Below, piece after piece: positions 1 to 7,333 of a stretch of DNA of 20,512 bases. The notes under the pieces are model-generated. The model did not search any database. It worked only from the letters and a program-made list of their open reading frames with translations, and was not told the DNA's origin. Source of the DNA: Legionellaceae bacterium (GTDB lineage Bacteria > Pseudomonadota > Gammaproteobacteria > Legionellales > Legionellaceae); the NCBI GenBank assembly GCA_030696465.1, contig JAUYSE010000191.1:1-20512 (forward strand). Direction: 5' to 3'. Numbering within the stretch: the first letter of the stretch is position 1; each line of letters begins with the position of its first letter. The position numbers were made by a program, and so were the translations under genes.

Positions 1-668
1 CTTTTTACTATGCGGCCAGTTTTGCTTCATTAATGATGCTCACCTCCAATGGTGTGTCTATTTTTACACGCTTAGGATTTCAACCCACTACTGCTATTTA
101 TAATACCGCTTGGGTATTGGGATTATCCACGAGTGTACGCACTTATTTACCCTTTCTGACACTCCCCATTCGCCCTGCAGAAATAACCTCTCTCTCTTTT
201 TTTGCGATGGCATTACTCTCTTATGCAATTAGCATTACCTCAGATAAGTATCTACAAGGACTATTCATTTTTATATTGTTTCCTATTTTTAATGGTGCGG
301 TAAATTTCTCCGTGCCACGTGAAGCACTTGAGGTCGTCTCTGAAAATAAACAAGGTCTACTTACTGGTTTTTATACCGCAGCTGCAGGAGTAGCTCCCCT
401 ACTTGCTTTGCTTACTCCATACTTAGCCTCTCTGCAAGAAAAAGCAGGACATAAAAGTATGCTCCCAGAATATACGGTCGTGTCTTTTATATCTGCGCTC
501 GCCTTTTCTATTAGCGTTTTTCAATATTGTTGTGCACATACAAAACGTCATGAAAAGAATGTCACGCAAGCATTACTCAAACACGCTCTACATAAACCCA
601 TCCCTAATTATGGAACAGCTCCCTCACAAAACGATGGCAAGATCATCATTAATGCAGCCCCGCTCTAA
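1..668 (+). CDS. MFS-type transporter, C-terminal part (5' partial)
   Basis: The reading frame is open from position 3 with no start visible, so the gene begins upstream of the window; the ATG codons at 33 and 36 are probably internal. About 220 residues are seen. They contain several hydrophobic stretches (around LSFFAMALLSYAI, LFIFILFPIFNGAVNF, GFYTAAAGVAPLLALLTPYL and VVSFISALAFSISVF) separated by short polar loops, and end in a basic, probably cytoplasmic tail. The helix pattern and the small-residue-rich segment GLLTGFYTAAAGVAPLL fit the C-terminal six-helix half of a major facilitator superfamily permease in the inner membrane. The substrate cannot be read from this half. The family call is from general character, not from a diagnostic motif; another polytopic transporter family is possible. 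Confidence 0.6.
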   Translation, partial: FYYAASFASLMMLTSNGVSIFTRLGFQPTTAIYNTAWVLGLSTSVRTYLPFLTLPIRPAEITSLSFFAMALLSYAISITSDKYLQGLFIFILFPIFNGAVNFSVPREALEVVSENKQGLLTGFYTAAAGVAPLLALLTPYLASLQEKAGHKSMLPEYTVVSFISALAFSISVFQYCCAHTKRHEKNVTQALLKHALHKPIPNYGTAPSQNDGKIIINAAPL

Positions 669-716
669 AAACCTCAACAGAGAAAACGCATGCTATGATT
701 GAAATTAGCACGATCT

Positions 717-737
717 ATCCGAGCCGCGCGCGTGAGC
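717..737 (+). repeat. 20-bp dispersed repeat, copy 1
   Basis: The core ATCCGAGCCGCGCGCGTGAG occurs exactly here, at 7934-7953 and at 19354-19373, always in the same orientation and always between genes. This copy and copy 3 also share the following C. It begins 48 bp after the transporter stop codon. It is a GC-rich island with a CGCGCGCG centre in AT-richer surroundings and is only imperfectly palindromic. Its function is unknown. Confidence 0.85.
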
Positions 738-801
738 ACGGAGCCCTTAAAATATCTAAAAAATGCTCCGCTCTCTGAGTGAAAAATACCTTTATCCTTT
801 G

Positions 802-903
802 TTAATCGGGTCTTGCTACACTGGGACCTTTATCATCTTTACCTTTCGGTGATGCCGCCGATTTGGCACCAAGCTCCGCAGAAGCACTCGTTGGCCCAAG
901 CGT
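802..903 (-). pseudogene. possible C-terminal coding relic
   Basis: On the minus strand, from 903 down to a TAA at 802-804, an open frame encodes about 34 residues of coding-like composition, beginning TLGPTSASAELGAK and rich in A, S, K, G and D. It has no start codon, and a TGA (904-906) and a TAA lie immediately upstream in the same frame. It lies downstream of the beta-solenoid gene on the same strand but in a different frame, so it could be the tail of a decayed longer gene. It could equally be chance; no family is recognised. Confidence 0.2.
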
Positions 904-931
904 TCATACTTAAATATATATAGTGTGTGTG

Positions 932-1543
932 TCAGAAGGGGCCTGCATGCATTGTTCTTATCGAGACCTGTTGTGAGTCGGTGTCATCCTCATTTCGTGG
1001 GGTTGTTGGCGTTACTGGTTGCGGCCACAGAACAGTAACTGTGCTTTTACTCCCAGGAGCATACAACCTTGTGTTATCCCCGATTGAGTTTACTCGTATC
1101 CTACCAGCCTTACCACAAACTATCATGCTAGTATCAGCGCCCACATCATCCGCAGTGATTGAATCGCCACATATCATTGATACATGATCATCCACTCTTC
1201 CTGCTACAATACTCCCCAAAAACTTGATATTGATCATACTATGTGATCCTACAATGCCCTTTACCGTAACATCCCCAACACTAAGGTAAATTTTTACATT
1301 AGAACCGACATTACCTCTTATTTCTACAAAAGTGTATGGCGCGTTGTTGAAGAAGCTGCAGCTGCCTATCTGAGTGTCACTCTTGCATTTAATCGTTGAG
1401 TTATCGCCTATATTTCCCTCTACGATTAGGTTCCCATTCCGAATCGTGACATCTGCATTACTTCCAATACTGCCAAGTACATGTAAATTTCCTGCTGGAG
1501 GTTCATAGATAGTCCTATTATCTATTTTATCAGTCGTGAGCAT
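932..1543 (-). CDS. Beta-solenoid-like repeat protein of unknown function
   Basis: This encodes 203 residues. The ATG at 1543 is supported by an AAGGAG ribosome site 6 nt upstream (1550-1555) and by a promoter-like pair further upstream. Residues about 20-165 consist of irregular repeats of roughly 17-20 residues with the pattern G-x-h-G-x-x-x-x-h-x-h-x-x-G, for example LGSIGSNADVTIRNG, VEGNIGDNSTIKC, IRGNVGSNVKIYLSVG and VKGIVGSHSMINI. Alternating hydrophobics with recurrent Gly, Asn and Ser turns suggest a right-handed parallel beta-helix, as in FapA/DUF342-type or bactofilin-like folds. The last 30 residues are polar and probably disordered. There is no signal peptide or membrane segment. 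It stands alone between accessory debris and could be a cytoplasmic scaffold or a secreted factor; I do not recognise a specific family. Confidence 0.7.
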   Translation of the reverse strand: MLTTDKIDNRTIYEPPAGNLHVLGSIGSNADVTIRNGNLIVEGNIGDNSTIKCKSDTQIGSCSFFNNAPYTFVEIRGNVGSNVKIYLSVGDVTVKGIVGSHSMINIKFLGSIVAGRVDDHVSMICGDSITADDVGADTSMIVCGKAGRIRVNSIGDNTRLYAPGSKSTVTVLWPQPVTPTTPRNEDDTDSQQVSIRTMHAGPF

Positions 1544-1584
1544 TCAAGTCTCCTTATATATTACGCAATTTATTTTTTTTGCGC

Positions 1585-1613
1585 ATAATATTATTTTTAT
1601 AATCAAAAATCAA
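1585..1613 (-). promoter_or_regulatory. Promoter of the beta-solenoid gene
   Basis: On the minus strand TTGATT (1608-1613) and TATTAT (1585-1590) are separated by exactly 17 bp, giving a plausible sigma70 promoter about 40 bp upstream of the start codon at 1543. The untranslated leader contains a small inverted repeat (CGCAA at 1564-1568 with TTGCG at 1579-1583) around an A/T tract. The region is very AT-rich, so chance matches are easier here. Confidence 0.5.
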
Positions 1614-1631
1614 TTGAAGGGCTTAAAGCCA

Positions 1632-1780
1632 CAGGGCAAGATCACGAGTGACTGGAAATTAATCTAATAATGTGATCTCATAGCTTCTTTATAATAAAAG
1701 GAGCAAAGGAGATGGCAGTAGTATCATTAGTGAATTGTTTGTCAGTTATTCGCGACCCACGACAAGAAAGTAAAAAGGAA
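1632..1780 (+). mobile_element. Truncated insertion sequence end, probably ISAs1 family
   Basis: A strong ribosome site (two GGAG blocks just before 1712) precedes an ATG at 1712 that opens a short reading frame. Its first 23 residues include VIRDPRQESKKE. This resembles the N-terminus of ISAs1-family (H-repeat-associated) transposases, which typically start with a short hydrophobic segment and then x-DPR-x-x-x-K-K. The frame stops resembling a transposase near position 1780 and runs into the 3' end of hemW, so only the first few percent of the gene survives. CAGGGC at 1632-1637, about 75 bp upstream, could be the element's left terminal repeat, which I recall beginning this way in the family (not verified). 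GATCAC (1641-1646) and GTGATC (1672-1677) form an inverted repeat within it. No right end is visible. Confidence 0.45.
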
Positions 1781-1912
1781 GGTCCTAACTCCTTTATAAA
1801 AAAATTGCTTGCACATCATTCGTATAACGTCGACCTAACGACGTCAACTGCCAATGCTCGGCAGTCCGCTCTAAAAAACCTTTCTGCTGGGCAATATCCC
1901 AGAAAGGGATAA
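1712..1912 (+). pseudogene. ISAs1-like transposase N-terminal fragment
   Basis: The ATG at 1712 is 3-4 nt after a GGAG. About 23 transposase-like residues (through KKE) are followed by about 43 residues read from the antisense of hemW, which are not expected to be functional. Typical ISAs1 transposases exceed 350 residues, so this is a dead fragment. The family assignment rests on the DPR plus KK signature alone. Confidence 0.4.
1772..1794 (-). terminator. Weak possible terminator of the dcw/hemW operon
   Basis: On the minus strand, AAGGA (1790-1794) can pair with TCCTT (1775-1779) across a 10-nt loop, followed by a T run (1772-1776 on the complement). It overlaps the hemW stop codon. A five-base-pair stem is short, so this is tentative. 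Confidence 0.25.
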
Positions 1913-2912
1913 TTCGTTCTACAGGCAATCCTGTCTGCTGCGTAAACCATGCTATTGGTATCGGCCGCAACAAGCGTGTGGTATTTAACATAAATTCAAA
2001 TATTTTTTCTGCATCGGTCACGGTATGTATCGCACTCAAAAAAGGTTTCTGCGGATCTAAATACGCTTTAGGCATTTTATGTTTTTGAGTTCTAAAGATT
2101 CCTTCTTTGCTGTGCAATTTGCCATGCGCACCAGCACCAATACCGTAATAATCCCCATATTGCCAATATTGCAGATTATGTCGCGCTGCGTACCCTGGTT
2201 TCGAAAAGGCTGAAATTTCATACCGATGATATCCGGCTGCTTCTAAATGCTGAAGGCCCACCTGCTCTATTGCCCACATATGCTCTTCTTTGGGCAAGGA
2301 GGGAGGTTTTTTATAAAATTGAGTATTGGGCTCAATGGTTAACTCGTACCAAGAAAGATGCTTCGGCTGAAAAGAAAATGCTTTTAATAAATCTTCACTG
2401 GCTTCTTCTGCGGATTGCCCTGGTAATCCATACATCAAATCAATATTGAAGTTGGTAAAACCCACCTCCTGCGCCAATAAAATTGCCTTCTCCGCTTGTG
2501 GACCATCATGAATGCGCCCCAAGGCTTTTAAATACTTCGCTGAAAAACTCTGCACTCCAAGAGAAAGACGATTAATTCCCGCCAAACGATAGGCTTTAAA
2601 ACGCTGCTGATCAACGGTTCCTGGATTCGCCTCTAAGGTGATTTCTATATCGTTTTCCCAGGTAAAACACTGAGATAAGGCATCAAAAAGACGCGCATAT
2701 GCCTCTCCAGATAACACGCTAGGCGTTCCACCACCAATAAAAATACTACCCAATTCACTACTACCAAAACGGGCAATATCTTCGTGCACATCTTGTATTA
2801 ACGTATCAACATAGGCTTTTTCTGGCAACTCGCCCGACCATTCATGCGAGTTAAAATCGCAATAAGGACACTTACGGATACACCAAGGTACATGAATATA
2901 TAAACTACGCAC
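1794..2912 (-). CDS. hemW: HemW, radical SAM heme chaperone (HemN-like)
   Basis: This encodes 372 residues, the usual HemW length. The radical SAM cluster motif CxxxCxYC is at C11, C15 and C18 (CIRKCPYC), which bind a 4Fe-4S cluster. GGGTPS is at 60-65. The HemW-specific HNxxYW motif is at 245-250 (HNLQYW), followed by GIGAGAHG (257-264). HNxxYW and the early cysteine motif favour HemW over the true coproporphyrinogen dehydrogenase HemN. Family knowledge: HemW binds heme and is thought to deliver it to respiratory enzymes. The start is GTG at 2912, inside the end of murE (8-nt overlap), giving translational coupling; no in-frame ATG precedes the motif. In relatives hemW commonly sits near rdgB/yggS, so placement after murE is unusual. 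Confidence 0.9.
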   Translation of the reverse strand: MRSLYIHVPWCIRKCPYCDFNSHEWSGELPEKAYVDTLIQDVHEDIARFGSSELGSIFIGGGTPSVLSGEAYARLFDALSQCFTWENDIEITLEANPGTVDQQRFKAYRLAGINRLSLGVQSFSAKYLKALGRIHDGPQAEKAILLAQEVGFTNFNIDLMYGLPGQSAEEASEDLLKAFSFQPKHLSWYELTIEPNTQFYKKPPSLPKEEHMWAIEQVGLQHLEAAGYHRYEISAFSKPGYAARHNLQYWQYGDYYGIGAGAHGKLHSKEGIFRTQKHKMPKAYLDPQKPFLSAIHTVTDAEKIFEFMLNTTRLLRPIPIAWFTQQTGLPVERIIPFWDIAQQKGFLERTAEHWQLTSLGRRYTNDVQAIFL

Positions 2913-4350
2913 GCAACAACTCTCTTATCACTTGCTGATCGGAAAAGGGGCGGCGCACGCCTAAGACTTCTTGATAAGACTCATGTCCCTTACCTGCCAC
3001 TAGAATCACGTCTTTGGGATTAGCCTTCCGAAAAACTTGCATGATGGCTTTTTTTCTATCCACTTCACAGGCATAAGATACACCAGAGGGAATCCCCTGC
3101 ACAATCGCATCAATAATCAATTGCGGATCTTCACTGCGAGGATTATCACTGGTCACCATAATTTCATCGGCATATTGGCTCGCAATTTTCCCCATCAATA
3201 CACGTTTCCCGGGGTCTCTATCGCCCCCGCAACCAAAGATCACCCACAAACGCCCTTGCGTCAATGGCTTTAATGTCGACAATACATTTTCTAGGGCATC
3301 CGGCGTATGCGCATAATCTACTACCCCGCCAGGAGATTGTGCGATCACTTCTAAACGACCAGGAGGTGCCTGTAAATGCCGCAACACCTCTACAATACGG
3401 GTATTCGAATAACCTTCCGCAAATAAACTCGCAGCCACCGCCAATACATTATATAAATTGAAATCTCCGAGCAGATCTATCTCTAGAGGAATACTTCCTG
3501 CTGGCGTCTGTAATATGCCGCGTGTTCCTTTGATACTGACACTGCTCTCTACTATCTTAAACTCTGCATCTGCTGCATGTAGACCATAGCGTAAAATACG
3601 CACGCCAGGGGCTACTGCCGCTAACATCTGAGCCGCAGCAGGATCATCTACATTAACAATTGCCACACGCACACTCGGAAAAGCAAATAATTGTGCTTTA
3701 GCCCGCGCATAAGCCTCCATTGTTCCATGATAATCCAAATGATCGCGGGTTAAATTGGTAAAAATCGCCTGTTGAAAAGGGATAGTCTCTACCCTGTGTT
3801 GGTCTAAAGCATGAGAGGATACTTCCATCGCCAAACGTCGACAGCCCTGATCATAATAAGACTGCATTAAGCGCCCCAAATGCAATGCATCTGGGGTAGT
3901 ATTTAATAATGGCGTAAAAGAAGAATTTAGACCGTGACCTAAAGTCCCTATATACAAACAAGGTATATTTACAAGGGTATAAGCTTGAGCTAACAAATAA
4001 GCAATGGTCGTTTTTCCATTGGTGCCAGTAATTCCGATACTCTGAAATAAAGACAAGGCCGGATAAAATCGTGCGGCAATCGCTGCCAAATGTTGGCCTA
4101 GTTCTGGCAACGCAAAGCCCGGAACAGTCCCTTCGTAATGATACTCACCAGCCGGATCATACAAAATAGCCACCGCCCCCTGAGCAATAGCGCTTTCTAT
4201 AAAACGACGACCATCCTGCTGTTGCCCAGGATAGGCCACAAATAAGGCGCCCGGAATAACATTGCGACTATCATTATGAATAGCCTGTATCTCTAAAGCT
4301 GGTAGGTTCTCAGACGATAACCACGGCGATAATAATTCACTAATGAGCAT
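2905..4350 (-). CDS. murE: MurE, UDP-MurNAc-tripeptide ligase (meso-DAP adding)
   Basis: The enzyme adds the third stem-peptide residue to UDP-MurNAc-L-Ala-D-Glu in the cytoplasm, using ATP. It has 481 residues, close to the E. coli 495. The P-loop GTNGKTT is at 109-115, the TNLTRDHLDYHGT segment spans 198-210, and the lysine expected to be carbamylated is K218 (YARAKAQ). The DNPR signature is at 402-405 (SDNPRSEDP). DNPR is the known specificity motif for meso-diaminopimelate, so the peptidoglycan is DAP-type. The start ATG at 4350 follows a strong TAAGGAG (4358-4364) by 7 nt; this ribosome site overlaps the ftsI stop codon. It is the last canonical dcw gene here. Confidence 0.96.
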   Translation of the reverse strand: MLISELLSPWLSSENLPALEIQAIHNDSRNVIPGALFVAYPGQQQDGRRFIESAIAQGAVAILYDPAGEYHYEGTVPGFALPELGQHLAAIAARFYPALSLFQSIGITGTNGKTTIAYLLAQAYTLVNIPCLYIGTLGHGLNSSFTPLLNTTPDALHLGRLMQSYYDQGCRRLAMEVSSHALDQHRVETIPFQQAIFTNLTRDHLDYHGTMEAYARAKAQLFAFPSVRVAIVNVDDPAAAQMLAAVAPGVRILRYGLHAADAEFKIVESSVSIKGTRGILQTPAGSIPLEIDLLGDFNLYNVLAVAASLFAEGYSNTRIVEVLRHLQAPPGRLEVIAQSPGGVVDYAHTPDALENVLSTLKPLTQGRLWVIFGCGGDRDPGKRVLMGKIASQYADEIMVTSDNPRSEDPQLIIDAIVQGIPSGVSYACEVDRKKAIMQVFRKANPKDVILVAGKGHESYQEVLGVRRPFSDQQVIRELLRA

Positions 4351-4357
4351 ACTATGT

Positions 4358-4364
4358 CTCCTTA
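4358..4364 (-). promoter_or_regulatory. murE ribosome binding site overlapping ftsI stop
   Basis: TAAGGAG on the minus strand, 7 nt upstream of the murE ATG, contains the TAA stop of ftsI (4362-4364). This couples the end of ftsI translation to murE initiation and fixes the murE start. Confidence 0.75.
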
Positions 4365-6041
4365 CGACTTATCTGGTGGAACATTCAAAACACGCAACGC
4401 CCCTGACATCACCTGTGCAAATAATGGGGCTGCAACGGCAGCACCATAATATCCCAAATGCGTGGGCTCCTGCACAATAACAACCACAACTAATTTAGGA
4501 TGCGTTACTGGGGCGATACCTACAAAACTTGCAATATGTCGATTTTCAGCATAGCCTTTTTTCCCGGCAACACGGGCCGTACCGGTTTTTCCTGCAACAC
4601 GATACCCTGGAATACGTGCAGATCTCCCCGTACCATTCTCCATCACCGACTCCATCATGTGCAATACGTCATCACTGACTTTAGGACTAATCACTTGCGT
4701 TTTTGTCGGCACATTATCTGTATGAATCAAAGAAATGGGGAGTAAGGCTCCATGATTGGCAAAGATAGTATAGGCTTTTGCCAACTGCAAGGCGGTCACC
4801 GAAAGGTGATATCCAAATCCTAAGGTGGCTAATACAAAAGGATTGGCCTCTTTTACACGCACCACGCCCCCATCACTTTCGCCGGGATAATTACTCTCTG
4901 TCCGTTGTCCAAATCCAGAACGCAGTAATAAACCAATCAATTGCTCTGGTGGGCTGGTTAACACCATTTTTGTAACACCCACATTGCTAGAGTGCTCAAG
5001 AACCCCGGTCACTGTTAAAACCCCATAATCATGTACATCTCGAATCGTATGACCTTGTACTGTCATCCAACTTGGACGCGTATCTATCACGGTATCTGGG
5101 GTGAAATTACCGGTTTCTAATGCACTTGCAATACTAAAAGGTTTAATGACCGAGCCTGGTTCAAAAGTATCCGTGATGGATTTATTTCTGTAAGTGTCTT
5201 TACCATACGCCGCACGCACGTTTGGATTAAAGGAAGGCGCATTGACAATCGCTAAAATTTCTCCAGTCTCTGTATCAATTACCACTACCGAACCTGACTT
5301 TGCCTTAAATTTTTCTAGCGTATCCTTTAAGGCATCATAAGCCAAAAATTGAATTCTTCTGTCAATGCTTAACACCAAATCATGTCCGGGATGCGGAGGA
5401 CTTAATACCGCCAGCTCTTCAATTTCGCGACCCATGCGATCTTTTAATACTTTTTTTCGCCCCGGAGTTCCCTTAAGCCAATCTTGATAGGCTAATTCCA
5501 TCCCTTCTATGCCCTGATCATCAATATTGGTAAAACCGACCAACTGCGCGGTACTATCGCCCTCTGGATAATAGCGTTTATATTCGGTCTGAAAAATAAT
5601 CCCTGGAATATCCAAGGCAGCAACTTTTTCGGCTAATGAGGGAGGAATTTGTCGCTTAATATATAAAAATTCTTTTTGGTGCATTGCGTGAATTTGTTTT
5701 TTTAACTGGCCAACGGGAAGATTCAAAATTTCTTCTAAGGCTTGGTATTGTTTTTTTTTTGCATGAAAGGATTTGGGATTGACGACAATAGAGGGGACAG
5801 AGGTCGTCACCGCAAGGGGAATGGCGTTACGATCGGTAATTAAACCTCGATAAGCGGGCGTTTGAATCACGCGCACACTTCTTGCATCGCCCTGGCCTTG
5901 CAAAAATTGTCTATGCAAAACCATCAGATCGAGCATACGAAACCACAACACCGCGAGTAATACCAGAAAAAAGCATAGTACTAATGCCAATCGAATAGTA
6001 TGTCCTCGAAGCGCACGAGTATTACTTTTCTGTAGACTCAT
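4362..6041 (-). CDS. ftsI: FtsI (PBP3), septal peptidoglycan transpeptidase
   Basis: This class B penicillin-binding protein of the divisome cross-links septal peptidoglycan in the periplasm. It has 559 residues. A short basic cytoplasmic tail is followed by one membrane anchor at about residues 16-38. A non-catalytic pedestal domain follows (about 55-220, with RGLITDRN near 65-72), then the transpeptidase domain. The active-site motifs are intact: SxxK at S297-K300 (SVIK), SxN at S351-N353 (SSN) and KTG at K485-G487 (KTGTA). Its ATG overlaps the ftsL stop in an ATGA tetranucleotide (6038-6041). It does not carry the long C-terminal PASTA extensions of Gram-positive homologues, as expected for a proteobacterial FtsI. 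Confidence 0.96.
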   Translation of the reverse strand: MSLQKSNTRALRGHTIRLALVLCFFLVLLAVLWFRMLDLMVLHRQFLQGQGDARSVRVIQTPAYRGLITDRNAIPLAVTTSVPSIVVNPKSFHAKKKQYQALEEILNLPVGQLKKQIHAMHQKEFLYIKRQIPPSLAEKVAALDIPGIIFQTEYKRYYPEGDSTAQLVGFTNIDDQGIEGMELAYQDWLKGTPGRKKVLKDRMGREIEELAVLSPPHPGHDLVLSIDRRIQFLAYDALKDTLEKFKAKSGSVVVIDTETGEILAIVNAPSFNPNVRAAYGKDTYRNKSITDTFEPGSVIKPFSIASALETGNFTPDTVIDTRPSWMTVQGHTIRDVHDYGVLTVTGVLEHSSNVGVTKMVLTSPPEQLIGLLLRSGFGQRTESNYPGESDGGVVRVKEANPFVLATLGFGYHLSVTALQLAKAYTIFANHGALLPISLIHTDNVPTKTQVISPKVSDDVLHMMESVMENGTGRSARIPGYRVAGKTGTARVAGKKGYAENRHIASFVGIAPVTHPKLVVVVIVQEPTHLGYYGAAVAAPLFAQVMSGALRVLNVPPDKS

Positions 6042-6376
6042 GGGCTCTCAATCAGATGAATCGCGTGTTGCGCAGGAAGAAACATTCCTAGTTTTTGTTC
6101 CGCCACTGCTTCTACCCGTGCAGGCGCAGCCAAACTCGCTTTCTCTAACATCAACTGTCCTTGCTCCACCAACAAAGAATGATTTCGTTGAAATTCACCT
6201 TGAATTTGATTGAACATGGTTCGGTTTATATTCGTCGTGTATATAATTGCTAAGGCATTACACAATACTACACTTAACAAAAATAGTATAAAAAATTGTC
6301 CAAACGTCAGACGCACTTCAGACAAATGACCGGTAAAAAAATTACTTTGATGTATAACACGTGCAGCGGCGTTCAT
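6038..6376 (-). CDS. ftsL: FtsL, divisome membrane protein
   Basis: This encodes 112 residues, a typical small bitopic FtsL. It has an N-terminal cytoplasmic segment of about 25 residues, one hydrophobic membrane helix (about 26-46, FGQFFILFLLSVVLCNALAI), then a periplasmic helical segment likely to form a coiled coil (about 50-90). Known role: it forms the FtsQLB complex that activates FtsWI at the septum. Sequence conservation is low in this family, so the identification rests mainly on size, topology and the invariant position between rsmH and ftsI. It overlaps rsmH upstream and ftsI downstream by ATGA junctions, indicating coupled translation. Confidence 0.92.
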   Translation of the reverse strand: MNAAARVIHQSNFFTGHLSEVRLTFGQFFILFLLSVVLCNALAIIYTTNINRTMFNQIQGEFQRNHSLLVEQGQLMLEKASLAAPARVEAVAEQKLGMFLPAQHAIHLIESP

Positions 6377-7314
6377 AGCATTTTCTCCCCTATTCGTAAT
6401 ACAGCACTTCTCGCTCGAACATTACGTTCATTGGAACCAGACTTCCTTGCTTTTCCAATACTTTGCATTTGTCTGATACGTGGATCCCCTTGTATTGGGA
6501 TCTCCGGAGGATATTCCACTCCAGATACTTTATCTCTCAAAAAATGTTTCACGATTCTGTCTTCTAAAGAGTGAAAACTAATCACTACCAAACGACCATG
6601 TATTGCCAATACTTGATAAGCAGCCTCTAATCCCTGTTCTAGATGTTGGAGTTCTTGATTAATATGAATACGTATTGCTTGAAATACCCGTGTCGCCGGA
6701 TGCTTATTTTTATCTCGTCCAGGAGAGGCCTGTCGAATCACGGCGACCAACTCTTGCGTCCGCTCAAAAGGTTTTTCATTACGCGCTTCAACGATGGCCG
6801 CCGCAATCCGTCGTGAAAAACGTTCTTCTCCATATTGGAAAAATATCCGCATCATGTCTTCTTGTGATGCCGTATTCACAAAATGAGCAGCCGTAATCGG
6901 TTGTCGTGTATCCATCCGCATATCTAAGGGACCATCAAAACGAAAACTAAAGCCCCGTTCTGGATCATCTATTTGAGGAGACGACACCCCTAAGTCGAAT
7001 AAAATTCCATCCACTTTACCGACAAGATCTAAATTTTTAATATACTGTAGTAAGTCAGAGAACGAACCTGCTTGAATGAGTACCCGCGGATCACTGCCTA
7101 AGGTTTCTTGTGCGTGTCGTAAAGCGGCGGGATCTTTATCAATCACCAGTAAGCGACCATCCGCCGATAAATGTTTTAAAATTTCAGCGCTATGCCCACC
7201 TCGGCCATAGGTACCATCAATATAAAATCCCGCAGGACGTATTGCGAGCGCATCTACGGCTTCGGACAACATCACCGTTTCATGCGTTAAATCTTGATGG
7301 ACATTCTGTGTCAT
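6373..7314 (-). CDS. rsmH: RsmH (MraW), 16S rRNA m4C1402 N4-methyltransferase
   Basis: It methylates N4 of cytidine 1402 in the 16S rRNA decoding centre using SAM. Starting at the ATG at 7314 it has 313 residues, the same length as the E. coli enzyme. That ATG follows AAGGGA by about 6 nt, and the N-terminus aligns with the usual HETVMLSEAV opening. A longer version from a TTG at 7344 would overlap mraZ and add ten untypical residues, so I reject it. Visible motifs: SAM-binding DGTYGRGGHS (33-42), DKDP (59-62), FDLGVSS (106-112), the family motif ISFHSLEDR (about 245-253), and the C-terminal NERNVRARSAVLR. The stop overlaps the ftsL start (ATGA). Confidence 0.96.
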   Translation of the reverse strand: MTQNVHQDLTHETVMLSEAVDALAIRPAGFYIDGTYGRGGHSAEILKHLSADGRLLVIDKDPAALRHAQETLGSDPRVLIQAGSFSDLLQYIKNLDLVGKVDGILFDLGVSSPQIDDPERGFSFRFDGPLDMRMDTRQPITAAHFVNTASQEDMMRIFFQYGEERFSRRIAAAIVEARNEKPFERTQELVAVIRQASPGRDKNKHPATRVFQAIRIHINQELQHLEQGLEAAYQVLAIHGRLVVISFHSLEDRIVKHFLRDKVSGVEYPPEIPIQGDPRIRQMQSIGKARKSGSNERNVRARSAVLRIGEKML

Positions 7315-7333
7315 GTCTAATCCCTTGTTGCCC

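Noticed and set aside
739..770. CGGAGC / GCTCCG inverted repeat as a terminator for the transporter gene
   Set aside because: The loop is about 20 nt and no T tract follows; it may be incidental to the neighbouring repeat copy.
914..932. A dinucleotide tract (TA then GT repeats) at the 3' end of the beta-solenoid gene as a phase-variation switch
   Set aside because: Frame changes in the tract do not open a longer product: the only coding-like frame beyond it is blocked by TAA and TGA located after the tract, and the tract overlaps only the stop codon.
927..1187. Plus-strand open frame antisense to the beta-solenoid gene
   Set aside because: No ribosome site and composition typical of antisense; the minus-strand gene has repeat structure, a promoter and a ribosome site.
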